Positions 1 through 7,876 of a stretch of DNA of 25,318 bases are shown here, in pieces (positions within the stretch are counted from its first letter, which is position 1; every line of letters begins with the position of its first letter). The notes beneath the pieces are model-generated. The model ran no database searches. It was not told the origin of the DNA and saw only the letters and a program-made list of their open reading frames with translations. Source of the DNA: CAZTME01 sp964614795 (GTDB lineage: Bacteria > Patescibacteriota > Microgenomatia > UBA1400 > PJMF01); contig CAZTME010000003.1 of assembly GCA_964614795.1 (NCBI GenBank), forward strand, positions 1-25,318, given 5' to 3'. Both the position numbers and the translations under genes were made by a program.

Positions 1-669
1 GTCAGGCTCAGAAGTATGCGTTCCGCCCCATCCTCACCAATTTCCACCGAAATAGCCCTCTCAACTGAAGAAAAATCAAGCGACGATCAAGAACAAAAAA
101 CCATCGGTCAAGATTTGTCCTCAACTCTTCCCGAAATCACCACCTATACTTCAGAAAAAATTCTTCAAGCTCAGTCTTTCACCAAGTCTCAAGAGCAAAA
201 AAATGATAGAGAATTGCTCAACGCAATTCCAAAAGAAGAAGTTCCCACTATCGAACACGCAGTTGAACAACAAAAAGTGGAAGAAAAAAACGCCCAATCC
301 AACAATCAAACAATCACCCAGCTCACTCAACAGGAAAAAGTGCAGCCCAATCCAACCAACACCACTAAAGCCACATTTAACACCAAACTCCCCTTCCCCA
401 GCAAACCAACAGTGCCAAACAAGCTGGTTGGAATGGTACTTTCCGCCAACAATGATTTGCTTGAAGGCGCAATCGTAGAAATTAAAAATACAGACGGCTC
501 AATTGCCAGAGCGGTTCGCACCAACGCATTGGGTCAATTTTTTGTTACCACACCTCTTAATAAGGGAAAATATGTGATTACTGTAGATAAAAGCGGATTT
601 ACTTTTGAACCAATTTCCATTGAACTAAAGGGCAAAATTCTCGAGCCGTTGGAAATTAGATCTGTTTGA
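1..669 (+). CDS. Partial protein of a type IV secretion-like cluster, C-terminal carboxypeptidase-regulatory-like (beta-sandwich) domain
   Basis: The frame is open to the left edge, so the true start lies outside the window; an internal ATG at 16 is not convincing as a start. Codons 1 to about 138 are low-complexity, rich in Gln, Thr, Ser, Glu and Asn, and probably disordered. From about codon 140 there is a compact domain of about 80 residues beginning NKLVGMVLSANN, with the pattern G-x-V...L-x-G-A-x-V-x-I...T-x-x-x-G-x-F...L-x-x-G-x-Y-x-I-x-V. That is the CarboxypepD_reg-like fold, commonly seen in surface or secreted proteins. The stop codon overlaps the next gene's ATG (TGATG), implying translational coupling with the TraC-like and VirB4 genes. 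Membership in the secretion cluster is inferred from this context; no catalytic function is visible. Confidence 0.6.
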   Translation, partial: VRLRSMRSAPSSPISTEIALSTEEKSSDDQEQKTIGQDLSSTLPEITTYTSEKILQAQSFTKSQEQKNDRELLNAIPKEEVPTIEHAVEQQKVEEKNAQSNNQTITQLTQQEKVQPNPTNTTKATFNTKLPFPSKPTVPNKLVGMVLSANNDLLEGAIVEIKNTDGSIARAVRTNALGQFFVTTPLNKGKYVITVDKSGFTFEPISIELKGKILEPLEIRSV

Positions 670-1520
670 TGGGCTTGTTGCATTATTTTTTCAACTGTAC
701 AATAAACAACCAGATGCCAAACAATACTCAGAATTCCAGCACCGCTCAAGATTTTTTAGAGATTTTTGATATTCGCAATAACCTGGTAATCTTGAAAAGC
801 GGCCATGTTTCTTGCGTTTTAACGATTAGCGCTATCAATTTTGGTTTATTGGCAGAAGAAGAACAAGATGCGGTCATGTATGCCTATGCAGGACTTTTGA
901 ATTCGCTTAATTTTCCCATCCAAATAGTCATTAATTCTCAAACCAAAGATGTGACAAAATATCTTTCCATTTTAAAACAACAGGAAGAAGTGGCCGGGTC
1001 ACAAATTTTACGCAAAAGAATACGAGCTTATCGTGAGTTTGTCGCCAACTTAATTCAAGAGCGCAATGTTTTGGATAAGAAATTTTATGTAATCATTCCC
1101 GCGTCGGGTTTAGAATTGGGCTTTACAACCGCCAAAGGTTTTTTGCCGGGTCAAGCTGTCGCAGATTTTTCTCAATTTGAAAAATCTGTCATCGTTGAAA
1201 AAGCCAAAAATGTGTTAGATCCTCGCCGAGACCATCTAATTAATCAATTCGCTCGAATCGGTCTCTACGCCAGAGAGCTGGAAACCCAAGAAATTATTCG
1301 CCTCTTTTACATTCAATATAATCCAGAGGCGGCGGATGGACAACAAATTGAAGATAGCAGTAGTTACACCGCTCCACTAGTCACCGCCGATTTACAAACC
1401 GGAGTTACCGGCGCACAACCCACTATTATGGAGTCTGATCCTCAACAAATAATTCAAGATGGTCTGGCATCATCTCAATCTCCTCAGGCTCTAAATTCTT
1501 TAGAAAATCAGCAAGGATAA
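669..1520 (+). CDS. TraC-like / VirB4 N-terminal-domain protein without ATPase domain
   Basis: About 283 residues. The section from roughly residue 30 to 200 (FLEIFDIRNNLVILKSGH, then SAINFGLLAEEEQDAVMYAY, then LNSLNFPIQIVI) resembles the N-terminal domain of VirB4/TraC proteins that accompanies the ATPase in CPR conjugation-like loci. There is no Walker A or B motif, so it is probably a structural partner of the downstream ATPase. The C-terminal approximately 70 residues are Gln/Ser-rich and look disordered. The ATG at 669 overlaps the preceding stop (TGATG). An alternative ATG at 714 (MPNNTQNSS) would remove a hydrophobic stretch of 15 residues and is equally plausible; neither has a clear ribosome binding site. 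Family assignment is by recalled pattern, not by a search. Confidence 0.65.
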   Translation: MGLLHYFFNCTINNQMPNNTQNSSTAQDFLEIFDIRNNLVILKSGHVSCVLTISAINFGLLAEEEQDAVMYAYAGLLNSLNFPIQIVINSQTKDVTKYLSILKQQEEVAGSQILRKRIRAYREFVANLIQERNVLDKKFYVIIPASGLELGFTTAKGFLPGQAVADFSQFEKSVIVEKAKNVLDPRRDHLINQFARIGLYARELETQEIIRLFYIQYNPEAADGQQIEDSSSYTAPLVTADLQTGVTGAQPTIMESDPQQIIQDGLASSQSPQALNSLENQQG

Positions 1521-1560
1521 TCGGATACTTCTCTTGGTACAAAAAAAACGTTACAATGAG

Positions 1561-1623
1561 ATTATCACTCAATATTTCAGAAGATGGTCAAAAAAGCCAC
1601 AAATCTGTTTTATTAGTGATAAT
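1561..1623. repeat. 8-bp perfect inverted repeat upstream of the VirB4-like gene
   Basis: ATTATCAC at 1561-1568 and its exact reverse complement GTGATAAT at 1616-1623 are 47 bp apart in the 120-bp gap before the VirB4-like gene, ending 17 bp before its ATG. This could be an operator pair or a leader stem, but eight AT-rich base pairs can also occur by chance. Confidence 0.3.
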
Positions 1624-1640
1624 TTGAATGGATTTAATGT

Positions 1641-3878
1641 ATGCCAGACATGATCGGTTCTCTCTTTCCGTTTTTGAAGAAAAAAAGCGAACCTTCACCG
1701 GAAGATCAAATCTCCGCACAAGAACAAAAAAATCTTGAAAAAATCAAGGAGTTTTCTAGAGGGTTGGTAACGATTCAAGATATTATTGCTCCGGAAGCAA
1801 TTGAGGTGGATTTTACTTACCAAAAAATTAATGCCACCTATACCAGAACCCTTTTTGTTGCCGGTTATCCAAGAACGGTGCCCGCCAACTGGTTGTCACC
1901 ATTAATTAATTATCCTCATCAAATCACTACCTCCATGTTTATTTATCCTCAAGATTCGGCGGAAATTTTAGATAATCTTAAGAGAAAAATTACTGAAATG
2001 GAGGCGGAAATTCAATCAGATTTAAGAGCCGGTAAAATCAGCAACATCAATACTGAAGTAAAACTGGAAGACGCCAGATATTTGCGAGAAGAATTAGCCA
2101 GAGGTTCGGAAAGATTTTTTCAGTTCGGTCTTTACATTACCATACAAGCAGACAGTAAAGAAAATTTAGATCGTGTCACCAAAGGTGTCCAATCTGTTTT
2201 GGGCTCTCTTTTAATTGTTTCAAAAAAAACAGCACTACAAATGGATGAGGGTTTCAAATCAACCTTACCCAGTGGCGTTGACAGATTAATGATTACCAGA
2301 AATATGGACACCACTTCTCTGGCCACCACTTTTCCTTTCACCAGTTCTGAGTTAACCATGGAAACAGGTATTGTTTATGGCATTAATGAACACAATGATT
2401 CCCTGGTGATTTTTGACAGATTTAAGATGGAAAATGCCAACATGGTGATTTTTGCCAAATCTGGTGCCGGAAAATCATACACCGTCAAACTGGAAGTTCT
2501 TCGGCAAATCATGTTTGGTGTAGAAGTAATTATCATGGATCCGGAACATGAATATGAAGATGTAACCAAGGCTTTAGGTGGTGAGTACATAAACTTTACT
2601 TTTGGTTCGACCACAAAAATCAATCCTTTTGATTTATCCAACATGTATGAAGAGGGGGAAAACGAATTGGGACAAAAAATTCTCTCCATTCACGGCTTGT
2701 TAAAGGTGATGTTGGGAGAAATGACGCCACAACAAGAAGCTTTGTTGGACAGATCTTTAGTGGCCGCCTACAAAGCCAAAGGCATAACTCCGGATCCTGC
2801 TACTCAAACCAACGAACCACCGCTCATGGAAGACGTATATAAAGCGTTAATCGGTATGGAAAATAAAGATGCGGACGACATTGCGGCCAGACTGGAAAAG
2901 TTTATCACAGGCTCTTTCAGGGGGATTTTTGATCAAAAATCAAATATTAATATCACCAATCAGCTAACGGTTTTTTCCGTGAAAGAAATGGAAGATGCGC
3001 TCAGACCGATTGCCATGTACATCATTCTTGATTTTATCTGGACAAGAGTGAAAAAAAACTTGAAAAAAAGATTACTCATGATTGATGAGGCTTGGTATTT
3101 CATGAAATATCCGGATTCCGCCATGTTTATTTATTCCATGGTTAAGAGAGCCAGAAAATATTTTTTGGGCATCACCACCATCACTCAAGATGTTGAAGAT
3201 TTTTTGCATAATGATTACGGTAAAGCGATTGTTTCTAACGCCTCAATTCAGTTTTTAATGAAACAATCCACCGCTTCAATTCCGGCACTGGCCGAAACAT
3301 TTTATTTATCTCAAGGAGAAAGACAGCTTTTAGTAACCGCAGATGTGGGTGAGGGTGTGTTTTTTGCCGGACAAAACCACGTGGCATTAAGAGTGGTCGC
3401 CAGTGATGAAGAACACTCGATTATCACCACTAATCCGGAAGAGGTTTTGGCCAGAAGATCCGCGCTTCAAGCTCAGCAAATCAATCAAACTGTGGAGAAT
3501 AGTGATTTGGATCAACCGCTTTATTCCAACAATTTTTTACCACAACAAAACCCTCTCTCAAGCCAACAACCTGATCAAATAGCTAATAACACACAAATCA
3601 CTTCAGCAACAGTCACTCAACCAATGGCTGTAGCAAATCAACCGGATGTTTCAGCTACCCAACAATTAAATAATCAAGCTCAATATGCAAATATTAACCC
3701 TACACCCGATCAACAAATTAATAGCGTTAACACCCAATCCTCAAATGTTTTGCCAACCGGCAATCCAATTTCTCAAAATCCGATCACCTCAACTTCCCAA
3801 AACGAAAATCAGACAGATAGTTCGCAACCTCCCAATCTAGCCGGTCAACATTCTATAGATGACTACATACCAAAATAA
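1641..3878 (+). CDS. virB4: VirB4/TraC-type conjugal transfer ATPase
   Basis: 745 residues, within the usual VirB4 range. The N-terminal half (about 40-240) carries the TraC/VirB4 N-domain pattern. Walker A is FAKSGAGKS at residues 271-279, and Walker B is LLMIDEAW with the Asp-Glu pair at 482-483. A VirB4-type helicase-like core follows (ARKYFLGITTITQDVEDFL). After about residue 605 comes a tail of about 140 residues dominated by Gln, Asn, Ser and Thr, probably disordered and not part of the enzyme core. VirB4 ATPases power assembly of type IV secretion/conjugation machines at the inner face of the membrane. In CPR bacteria such loci are chromosomal; whether they move DNA, protein or something else is not known from this sequence. 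The ATG at 1641 is the first sensible start and has no clear Shine-Dalgarno sequence. Confidence 0.88.
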   Translation: MPDMIGSLFPFLKKKSEPSPEDQISAQEQKNLEKIKEFSRGLVTIQDIIAPEAIEVDFTYQKINATYTRTLFVAGYPRTVPANWLSPLINYPHQITTSMFIYPQDSAEILDNLKRKITEMEAEIQSDLRAGKISNINTEVKLEDARYLREELARGSERFFQFGLYITIQADSKENLDRVTKGVQSVLGSLLIVSKKTALQMDEGFKSTLPSGVDRLMITRNMDTTSLATTFPFTSSELTMETGIVYGINEHNDSLVIFDRFKMENANMVIFAKSGAGKSYTVKLEVLRQIMFGVEVIIMDPEHEYEDVTKALGGEYINFTFGSTTKINPFDLSNMYEEGENELGQKILSIHGLLKVMLGEMTPQQEALLDRSLVAAYKAKGITPDPATQTNEPPLMEDVYKALIGMENKDADDIAARLEKFITGSFRGIFDQKSNINITNQLTVFSVKEMEDALRPIAMYIILDFIWTRVKKNLKKRLLMIDEAWYFMKYPDSAMFIYSMVKRARKYFLGITTITQDVEDFLHNDYGKAIVSNASIQFLMKQSTASIPALAETFYLSQGERQLLVTADVGEGVFFAGQNHVALRVVASDEEHSIITTNPEEVLARRSALQAQQINQTVENSDLDQPLYSNNFLPQQNPLSSQQPDQIANNTQITSATVTQPMAVANQPDVSATQQLNNQAQYANINPTPDQQINSVNTQSSNVLPTGNPISQNPITSTSQNENQTDSSQPPNLAGQHSIDDYIPK

Positions 3879-3918
3879 AATTTGATTTAATTTTCAATCT
3901 TTTTTACCTCTTGTCAAT

Positions 3919-3927
3919 TGTGGATAA
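3919..3927 (-). promoter_or_regulatory. Perfect DnaA box upstream of dnaA
   Basis: TGTGGATAA is the exact reverse complement of the consensus DnaA box TTATCCACA. It lies 163 bp before the dnaA start in the 212-bp gap between virB4 and dnaA. A single strong box here fits autoregulation of dnaA or a second origin-side binding site. The rest of the gap is AT-rich; a weak TATATT at 4075-4080 lies 10 bp before the dnaA ATG. Confidence 0.7.
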
Positions 3928-4090
3928 CTTATTACACTAGTCATGTTTTACGATCTTATCTTAGTTGCGAAGTGGTAAAAAAATGTTTAACAATTTTAAT
4001 TATTAGCGACTGAATTAGTTTTCGCATTGATAAAAAAATGCGTGGCTTAATCATTTAAATAAAGTCTAGCGTTATATATTTTTATTATTT

Positions 4091-5683
4091 ATGAACGATC
4101 AATTTTCAACTTTCACTCATTCAAGCTCAAATGTTGAGAACGAAATCATACCTAGTACGTCTATTAACACTCCGGTCACAGATATTGCTCAAGATGTTTC
4201 TTTAGAATGGGTTTGGAATGCCTACATTAATCACATGAAGAGAATTCAGTCGGAGGCGGTTTTTCACACCTGGGTTTTAGCCAATCCCATCACACAAGTT
4301 CGCAAAGAGCCCTCCGGCCCTTTCCATGTGGTTTTTTCCTGCCCTACCGCATTTCACGCTTCCACACTGCAAAGATCTTTTCATCATCAAATAATTCAGG
4401 CTCTAGACGCCATTCTTCAGGACAGATGCGTTCCTCAATACGTTGTTTCCTCTCAAGATTTATTTTCAGTACCAAGCACCCCGGCCTCTCAAGACAGTTT
4501 CAATTCTTCAACTCAAGTTGAGTTAAACCATCAAAATTCTGCAGTAAATCCGATTAGAAAAAAATCAAAGAATGTTTTATCACAAGAGAACAATCTTTTT
4601 TCTAGTTCTACCGTTCAATCAATGGCACAAGAAAGATTGGATTCGATAGCTAGAAAAGTTGGCTTAAGAAGTGATTATGTTTTTGACACTTTTGCCGTTT
4701 CCACATCCAATGAAATGGCTCATGCCGCCGCCACTGCGGTCGCCCAAAGGCCGGGAACAGCCTACAACCCTCTTTTTCTATATGGGGGTGTTGGTGTGGG
4801 CAAAACTCACTTAATGCAAGCAATAGGCCATTATGTACTCAATCAAAATCAAGAACTAAGTATCTTGTATTGCACGGGAGAAGAGTTTACCAATGAAATA
4901 GTGCAAGCTATTCAAACCAAAAGAGCATCCGGTTTTAAAGATAAATATAGAAAAGCGGACGTACTTCTAATAGACGATATTCAATTTATTGCCGGAAAAA
5001 ATGCGGTTCAAGAAGAGTTTTTTCATACTTTCAACGCATTGACCAAAGTTAGAAAACAAATTGTTCTAACATCAGATAGACCTCCGCAAGAAATCACTTT
5101 ATTAGAAGATCGCTTAAGATCACGTTTTGAAGCGGGTTTAATGATTGACATTCAACAGCCAACTTTTGAATTGCGCACGGCCATAGTTCTGGTAAAAGCC
5201 AAAGCGCAACAGTTATCTCTAAATATTGATCAAGCAAAAATGATTGCCACACATATTGATAGCGCAAGGAAAATAGAGGGAATTATCACTATTTTAAGAT
5301 CGGAGGTAGAATTAAAAAAGCAACCACTAACCAACGAATTGGTCGGAAAAATTTTATCTCAAGAGAAACCAACTGAGGCCGTCACTCATTTCTCTGCAGG
5401 AGAAGTGATTAAAGTCGTTGCCAATCATTTTCATATCACTCAAACAGCTTTAAAAGGAAAAAGTCGAGTTAAACACTTGGTCTCCTCCAGGCATTTATGC
5501 ATGTATATTTTAAAGAAAGATTGCCATTTACCATTAACGGAAATTGCCAAATGGTTTTCCAATAGAGATCACACCAGCGTTTTACATGCTATTCGAAAAA
5601 CCGAGTTGGATCTTAAAACCGATTTTCAACTACAACAAGATTTGTCAGCCATCAAGACTACGATTTCCGCTTCGGCAAAATAA
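4091..5683 (+). CDS. dnaA: Chromosomal replication initiator protein DnaA
   Basis: 530 residues, slightly longer than usual because of an extra N-terminal segment of about 35 residues before domain I (WVWNAYINHMKRIQSEAVFHTW) and a Gln/Ser-rich linker (domain II, about 120-180). Domain III has Walker A GGVGVGKTH at 232-240, Walker B VLLIDDIQF starting at 291, and the arginine-finger region DRLRSRFEAGL. Domain IV carries the DNA-binding signature DHTSVLHAIRK, close to the classic DHTTVLHA. DnaA-ATP binds DnaA boxes and melts the origin. The presumed origin lies directly downstream, and a perfect DnaA box lies upstream. dnaN follows on the same strand. Confidence 0.98.
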   Translation: MNDQFSTFTHSSSNVENEIIPSTSINTPVTDIAQDVSLEWVWNAYINHMKRIQSEAVFHTWVLANPITQVRKEPSGPFHVVFSCPTAFHASTLQRSFHHQIIQALDAILQDRCVPQYVVSSQDLFSVPSTPASQDSFNSSTQVELNHQNSAVNPIRKKSKNVLSQENNLFSSSTVQSMAQERLDSIARKVGLRSDYVFDTFAVSTSNEMAHAAATAVAQRPGTAYNPLFLYGGVGVGKTHLMQAIGHYVLNQNQELSILYCTGEEFTNEIVQAIQTKRASGFKDKYRKADVLLIDDIQFIAGKNAVQEEFFHTFNALTKVRKQIVLTSDRPPQEITLLEDRLRSRFEAGLMIDIQQPTFELRTAIVLVKAKAQQLSLNIDQAKMIATHIDSARKIEGIITILRSEVELKKQPLTNELVGKILSQEKPTEAVTHFSAGEVIKVVANHFHITQTALKGKSRVKHLVSSRHLCMYILKKDCHLPLTEIAKWFSNRDHTSVLHAIRKTELDLKTDFQLQQDLSAIKTTISASAK

Positions 5684-6151
5684 TGCTTTAGACATTCAGA
5701 TCTCTAAAAAAAACAATGTCTGTTTTGCCTCGCTCTAAGCCAGATTGAAAACCGATAAAAAAGAATTGTTTCGTTTTTTTTTAGGAGTCATATATTCAAA
5801 CCTAATCTTAGACCAAACCTTCTCTCAATCGAGTGAGTTAACCCATTAAATATTATTTTGCAGGTTCAAAACAAAATTCCAGATTTGATATTGTTAGCTC
5901 TCGACTGTTAACTTGAGTAAGACAAGAAACCGCTATTTCGTTTTGAGAAAGCAATAATGTTTTTTGTCAGTAAAATATTTTATTCACAATTGTGGAAAAC
6001 TCAGTGGAAAAAGCTGTGAATAAAGATTGAATAAATGTGAATTAAATACGTGATTATTTAATTCTTCACCATTTTTTTCACATTAAAAAACCTTTATTCA
6101 CAATCAAAAAATTGAGTTTTTACAATGAGTTTTCCACTAAAGTTTTACCGC

Positions 6152-6179
6152 TTTTTACTCTTAACTTTTTCGTTATAAT
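6152..6179 (+). promoter_or_regulatory. Candidate dnaN promoter
   Basis: TATAAT at 6174-6179 is a perfect -10 hexamer. A weak T-rich -35 (TTTTTA, 6152-6157) lies 16 bp upstream. Transcription would start near 6186 and run about 70 nt to the dnaN ATG, through the DnaA-trio-like element, so promoter use and origin melting may interfere. Confidence 0.45.
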
Positions 6180-6196
6180 GCACAATTAGCTTTAGC

Positions 6197-6211
6197 CTAT
6201 TACTATTACTA
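6197..6211 (-). promoter_or_regulatory. DnaA-trio-like element
   Basis: The plus strand reads CTATTACTATTACTA, so the minus strand read 3' to 5' away from the DnaA boxes is GAT AAT GAT AAT GAT. These are five consecutive units matching the DnaA-trio consensus 3'-(G/A)AT-5' described for Bacillus-type origins. Such trios bind DnaA on single strands and mark where melting starts. The orientation relative to the box cluster at 5980-6138 is the expected one. The gap to the last reasonable box (6130-6138) is longer than in Bacillus, although a weak two-mismatch box (TAATGCACA, 6176-6184) sits 12 bp away. Confidence 0.55.
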
Positions 6212-6257
6212 CAATAATATTATTAATGAATTTATTTCTGCGTGAATTGTTTAAATT

Positions 6258-7370
6258 ATGAAAATAATCAAACTCAATCATTCTTCAATACTTGGCGCAT
6301 GTAATGTCTTGCAGTCGATTTTACCAAATAGACCATCGCTACCCATTTTAAGTTCTATTTTAATTAAAATTGATCAATCTAGTTTAAGTTTAAGTGTTAA
6401 CGATATGCAAATCGGTTCAGTCGTAAAAATCAAAATTCAAAACGATAATCCCGAAGAAATTAATTGCACGGTATCCGGAAAAATCTTTATTGATTTTATA
6501 AAATCCCTCTCAGGAGAAACAGTTGAATTAAACTTTGAAGAAAATAGATTAACAATTAGTTCCGGCCGACAAAAATCAATTATGCAAATTGCTTCTGCCG
6601 ATGATTTTCCATCTCTACCCTCTTTTTCATCTGAAACGGTAAATATTCCAATTTCCAACTTGAATGAAATTAAGCAGAAAGTATTATTTTGTGTTTCTCA
6701 AGATTTAGCCAGACCGTTATTGACAGGTGTGTATTTTTCCAATAAAAATCCACTGGAAGTGGTTTCCACCGATGGTTTTAGATTATCTGTATTATCAACA
6801 GATGTGAATGTTCTCAGAGAGGATAAGCCGTTGATTTTTCCAGCCAGATTTTTTGAAGAAATAATTAAAAATTCTTCGATAACCAATAATGATATTGCTC
6901 TAAGTTTCTCTTCGGATTTTTCTCAAGTCTGTGCGAAGATTGAAAACGTTCTCATCTATTCAAGAATGCTTGACGGAGAATACCCTCCTTATTCGGTAAT
7001 TATTCCTTCAACAAATGAAACGATAATCTCAATTGATGCTCAAGAATTACTAGATCAAGTCAAAAGAGCGAATTTATTCTCAAAAGAAAGCTCCAAAGCA
7101 GTACAGATGGAATTCAAAGTTGATGGAAGCTTGATAAAATCTCAATCCGCTTCATCCGGAAGTTTTGAAGCGGAGTTGCAATCGGTAAAAATTGAGGGTC
7201 AAGAAATCAATGTGGCATTCAATACCAAGTATGTAATGGATTTTCTTCAAGCTGTTGGAGACGAAGAAGTTAAAATTTATTTAAGTGACTCGCTTAGACC
7301 AACACTATGGAAAAAAACAGGAGATGAAAAATGGATTCATGTCATCATGCCCTTTAAAATGAATTCTTAG
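6258..7370 (+). CDS. dnaN: DNA polymerase III subunit beta (sliding clamp)
   Basis: 370 residues, the usual clamp length, with three clamp-like repeats. Recognisable landmarks are the N-terminal RPSLPILSSILIKI (family: P-x-L-x-N/S), the mid-protein FCVSQDLARPLLTGVYF and STDGFRLSV (family: E/D-x-x-R-P-x-L-x-G and TDGxRL), and the C-terminus HVIMPFKMNS, equivalent to the family's V/I-MPM-x-L ending. The clamp encircles DNA and tethers the replicative polymerase. It lies immediately downstream of the origin and on the same strand as dnaA. There is no Shine-Dalgarno sequence before the ATG. Confidence 0.97.
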   Translation: MKIIKLNHSSILGACNVLQSILPNRPSLPILSSILIKIDQSSLSLSVNDMQIGSVVKIKIQNDNPEEINCTVSGKIFIDFIKSLSGETVELNFEENRLTISSGRQKSIMQIASADDFPSLPSFSSETVNIPISNLNEIKQKVLFCVSQDLARPLLTGVYFSNKNPLEVVSTDGFRLSVLSTDVNVLREDKPLIFPARFFEEIIKNSSITNNDIALSFSSDFSQVCAKIENVLIYSRMLDGEYPPYSVIIPSTNETIISIDAQELLDQVKRANLFSKESSKAVQMEFKVDGSLIKSQSASSGSFEAELQSVKIEGQEINVAFNTKYVMDFLQAVGDEEVKIYLSDSLRPTLWKKTGDEKWIHVIMPFKMNS

Positions 7371-7373
7371 TCT

Positions 7374-7402
7374 TTGTCAAAATTAATCTTCTCTGATAGA
7401 AT
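7374..7402 (+). promoter_or_regulatory. rpmH promoter (TTGTCA-N17-TAGAAT), predicting a near-leaderless mRNA
   Basis: TTGTCA at 7374-7379 and TAGAAT at 7397-7402 are separated by an ideal 17 bp. The rpmH ATG starts only 10 bases after the -10 box, so the transcript would begin about 3-5 nt before the start codon. There is no ribosome binding site in that gap, consistent with leaderless translation. Confidence 0.65.
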
Positions 7403-7411
7403 ACACCACCT

Positions 7412-7549
7412 ATGACAAAAAGAACTTGGCAACCTTCAAAAAGAAAAAGAGCGAAAACTCACGGTTTTAGAGTGAGAATGAGAACCCACAACGGCAGAAA
7501 TTTATTAAAAAGAAGAAGACAAAAAGGTAGAAAAAAACTCGCAGTATAA
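7412..7549 (+). CDS. rpmH: 50S ribosomal protein L34
   Basis: 45 residues starting MTKRTWQPSKRKRAKTHGFR and continuing with a run of Arg/Lys (LLKRRRQKGRKKLAV). This is a near-textbook L34 in length and in the signature K-R-T-x-Q-P-S...H-G-F-x-x-R-M-x-T-x-x-G-R-x-x-L-x-x-R-R-x-K-G-R. L34 is a small basic protein of the large ribosomal subunit. It is followed after three bases by rnpA, the conserved rpmH-rnpA pairing, and has its own promoter just upstream. Confidence 0.98.
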   Translation: MTKRTWQPSKRKRAKTHGFRVRMRTHNGRNLLKRRRQKGRKKLAV

Positions 7550-7552
7550 AAA

Positions 7553-7876
7553 ATGAGTGATTTTTTAAGGCTGTCCCCTCGAAAAGATAAAGATTTTTTC
7601 AAGCAAGCGAAACTAATAAAAGTTCCCGGATCGAAAGTTTTTTTTAGAAGTGGTCAAGAATTTAAAATTGGATTAAATTTGGTAGAAAATCAATCCATAG
7701 CTCAGAAAAACAAAAAAAAGAGAAAAATAAAAACAATTCTAAAAAGAATCGACTTACCTTCGTTATTAGATTGCCACGAAAAATCGGAAATTTTTTTAAT
7801 TATTTTTGATTCTGAAAAACTTCTTGATTATCTGAATAATAATATAGACTTGTCGGGCAATAAGAACATAAAATAA
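7553..7876 (+). CDS. rnpA: Ribonuclease P protein component (divergent)
   Basis: 107 residues, about the usual length for this small basic protein that helps the RNase P RNA mature tRNA 5' ends. Identification rests on the tight coupling to rpmH (3-base gap), the position before yidD and yidC, and partial motifs: LSPRKDKDFF at the start (family: L-x-x-x-x-D-F), FFRSGQEFKIGLNL, then a basic block KNKKKRKIKTILKR in the place of the family's RNR helix. The normal K-R-N-R-x-K/R-R core is degraded, so RNA binding may differ. The last residues (from IDLSGNKNIK) are encoded by the left arm of a palindromic repeat at 7845-7908, suggesting the original C-terminus was replaced or extended by a repeat insertion. 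Confidence 0.8.
   Translation: MSDFLRLSPRKDKDFFKQAKLIKVPGSKVFFRSGQEFKIGLNLVENQSIAQKNKKKRKIKTILKRIDLPSLLDCHEKSEIFLIIFDSEKLLDYLNNNIDLSGNKNIK

Larger units (their letters stand above)
5684..6257. other. oriC: Replication origin region (oriC) between dnaA and dnaN
   Basis: This is a 574-bp gene-free stretch. The left 300 bp hold only a weak hairpin (AGACATT at 5690-5696 with AATGTCT at 5715-5721). The right part holds a cluster of DnaA-box-like sites. TTATTCACA sites occur at 5980-5988, 6094-6102 and (minus strand) 6015-6023. TTTTCCACA on the minus strand is at 5991-5999. Weaker variants are at 6003-6011, 6036-6044, 6074-6082 and 6130-6138. Eight sites in 160 bp is far above background. To the right come a run of DnaA-trio-like triplets and a very AT-rich stretch (6213-6257) that could be the unwinding element. 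The position between dnaA and dnaN is a common origin location. Origin function is inferred, not shown. Confidence 0.85.

Noticed and set aside
5690..5721. Possible intrinsic terminator after dnaA (AGACATT/AATGTCT)
   Set aside because: Only 7 bp with an 18-nt loop and a T-run of four; too weak to call.
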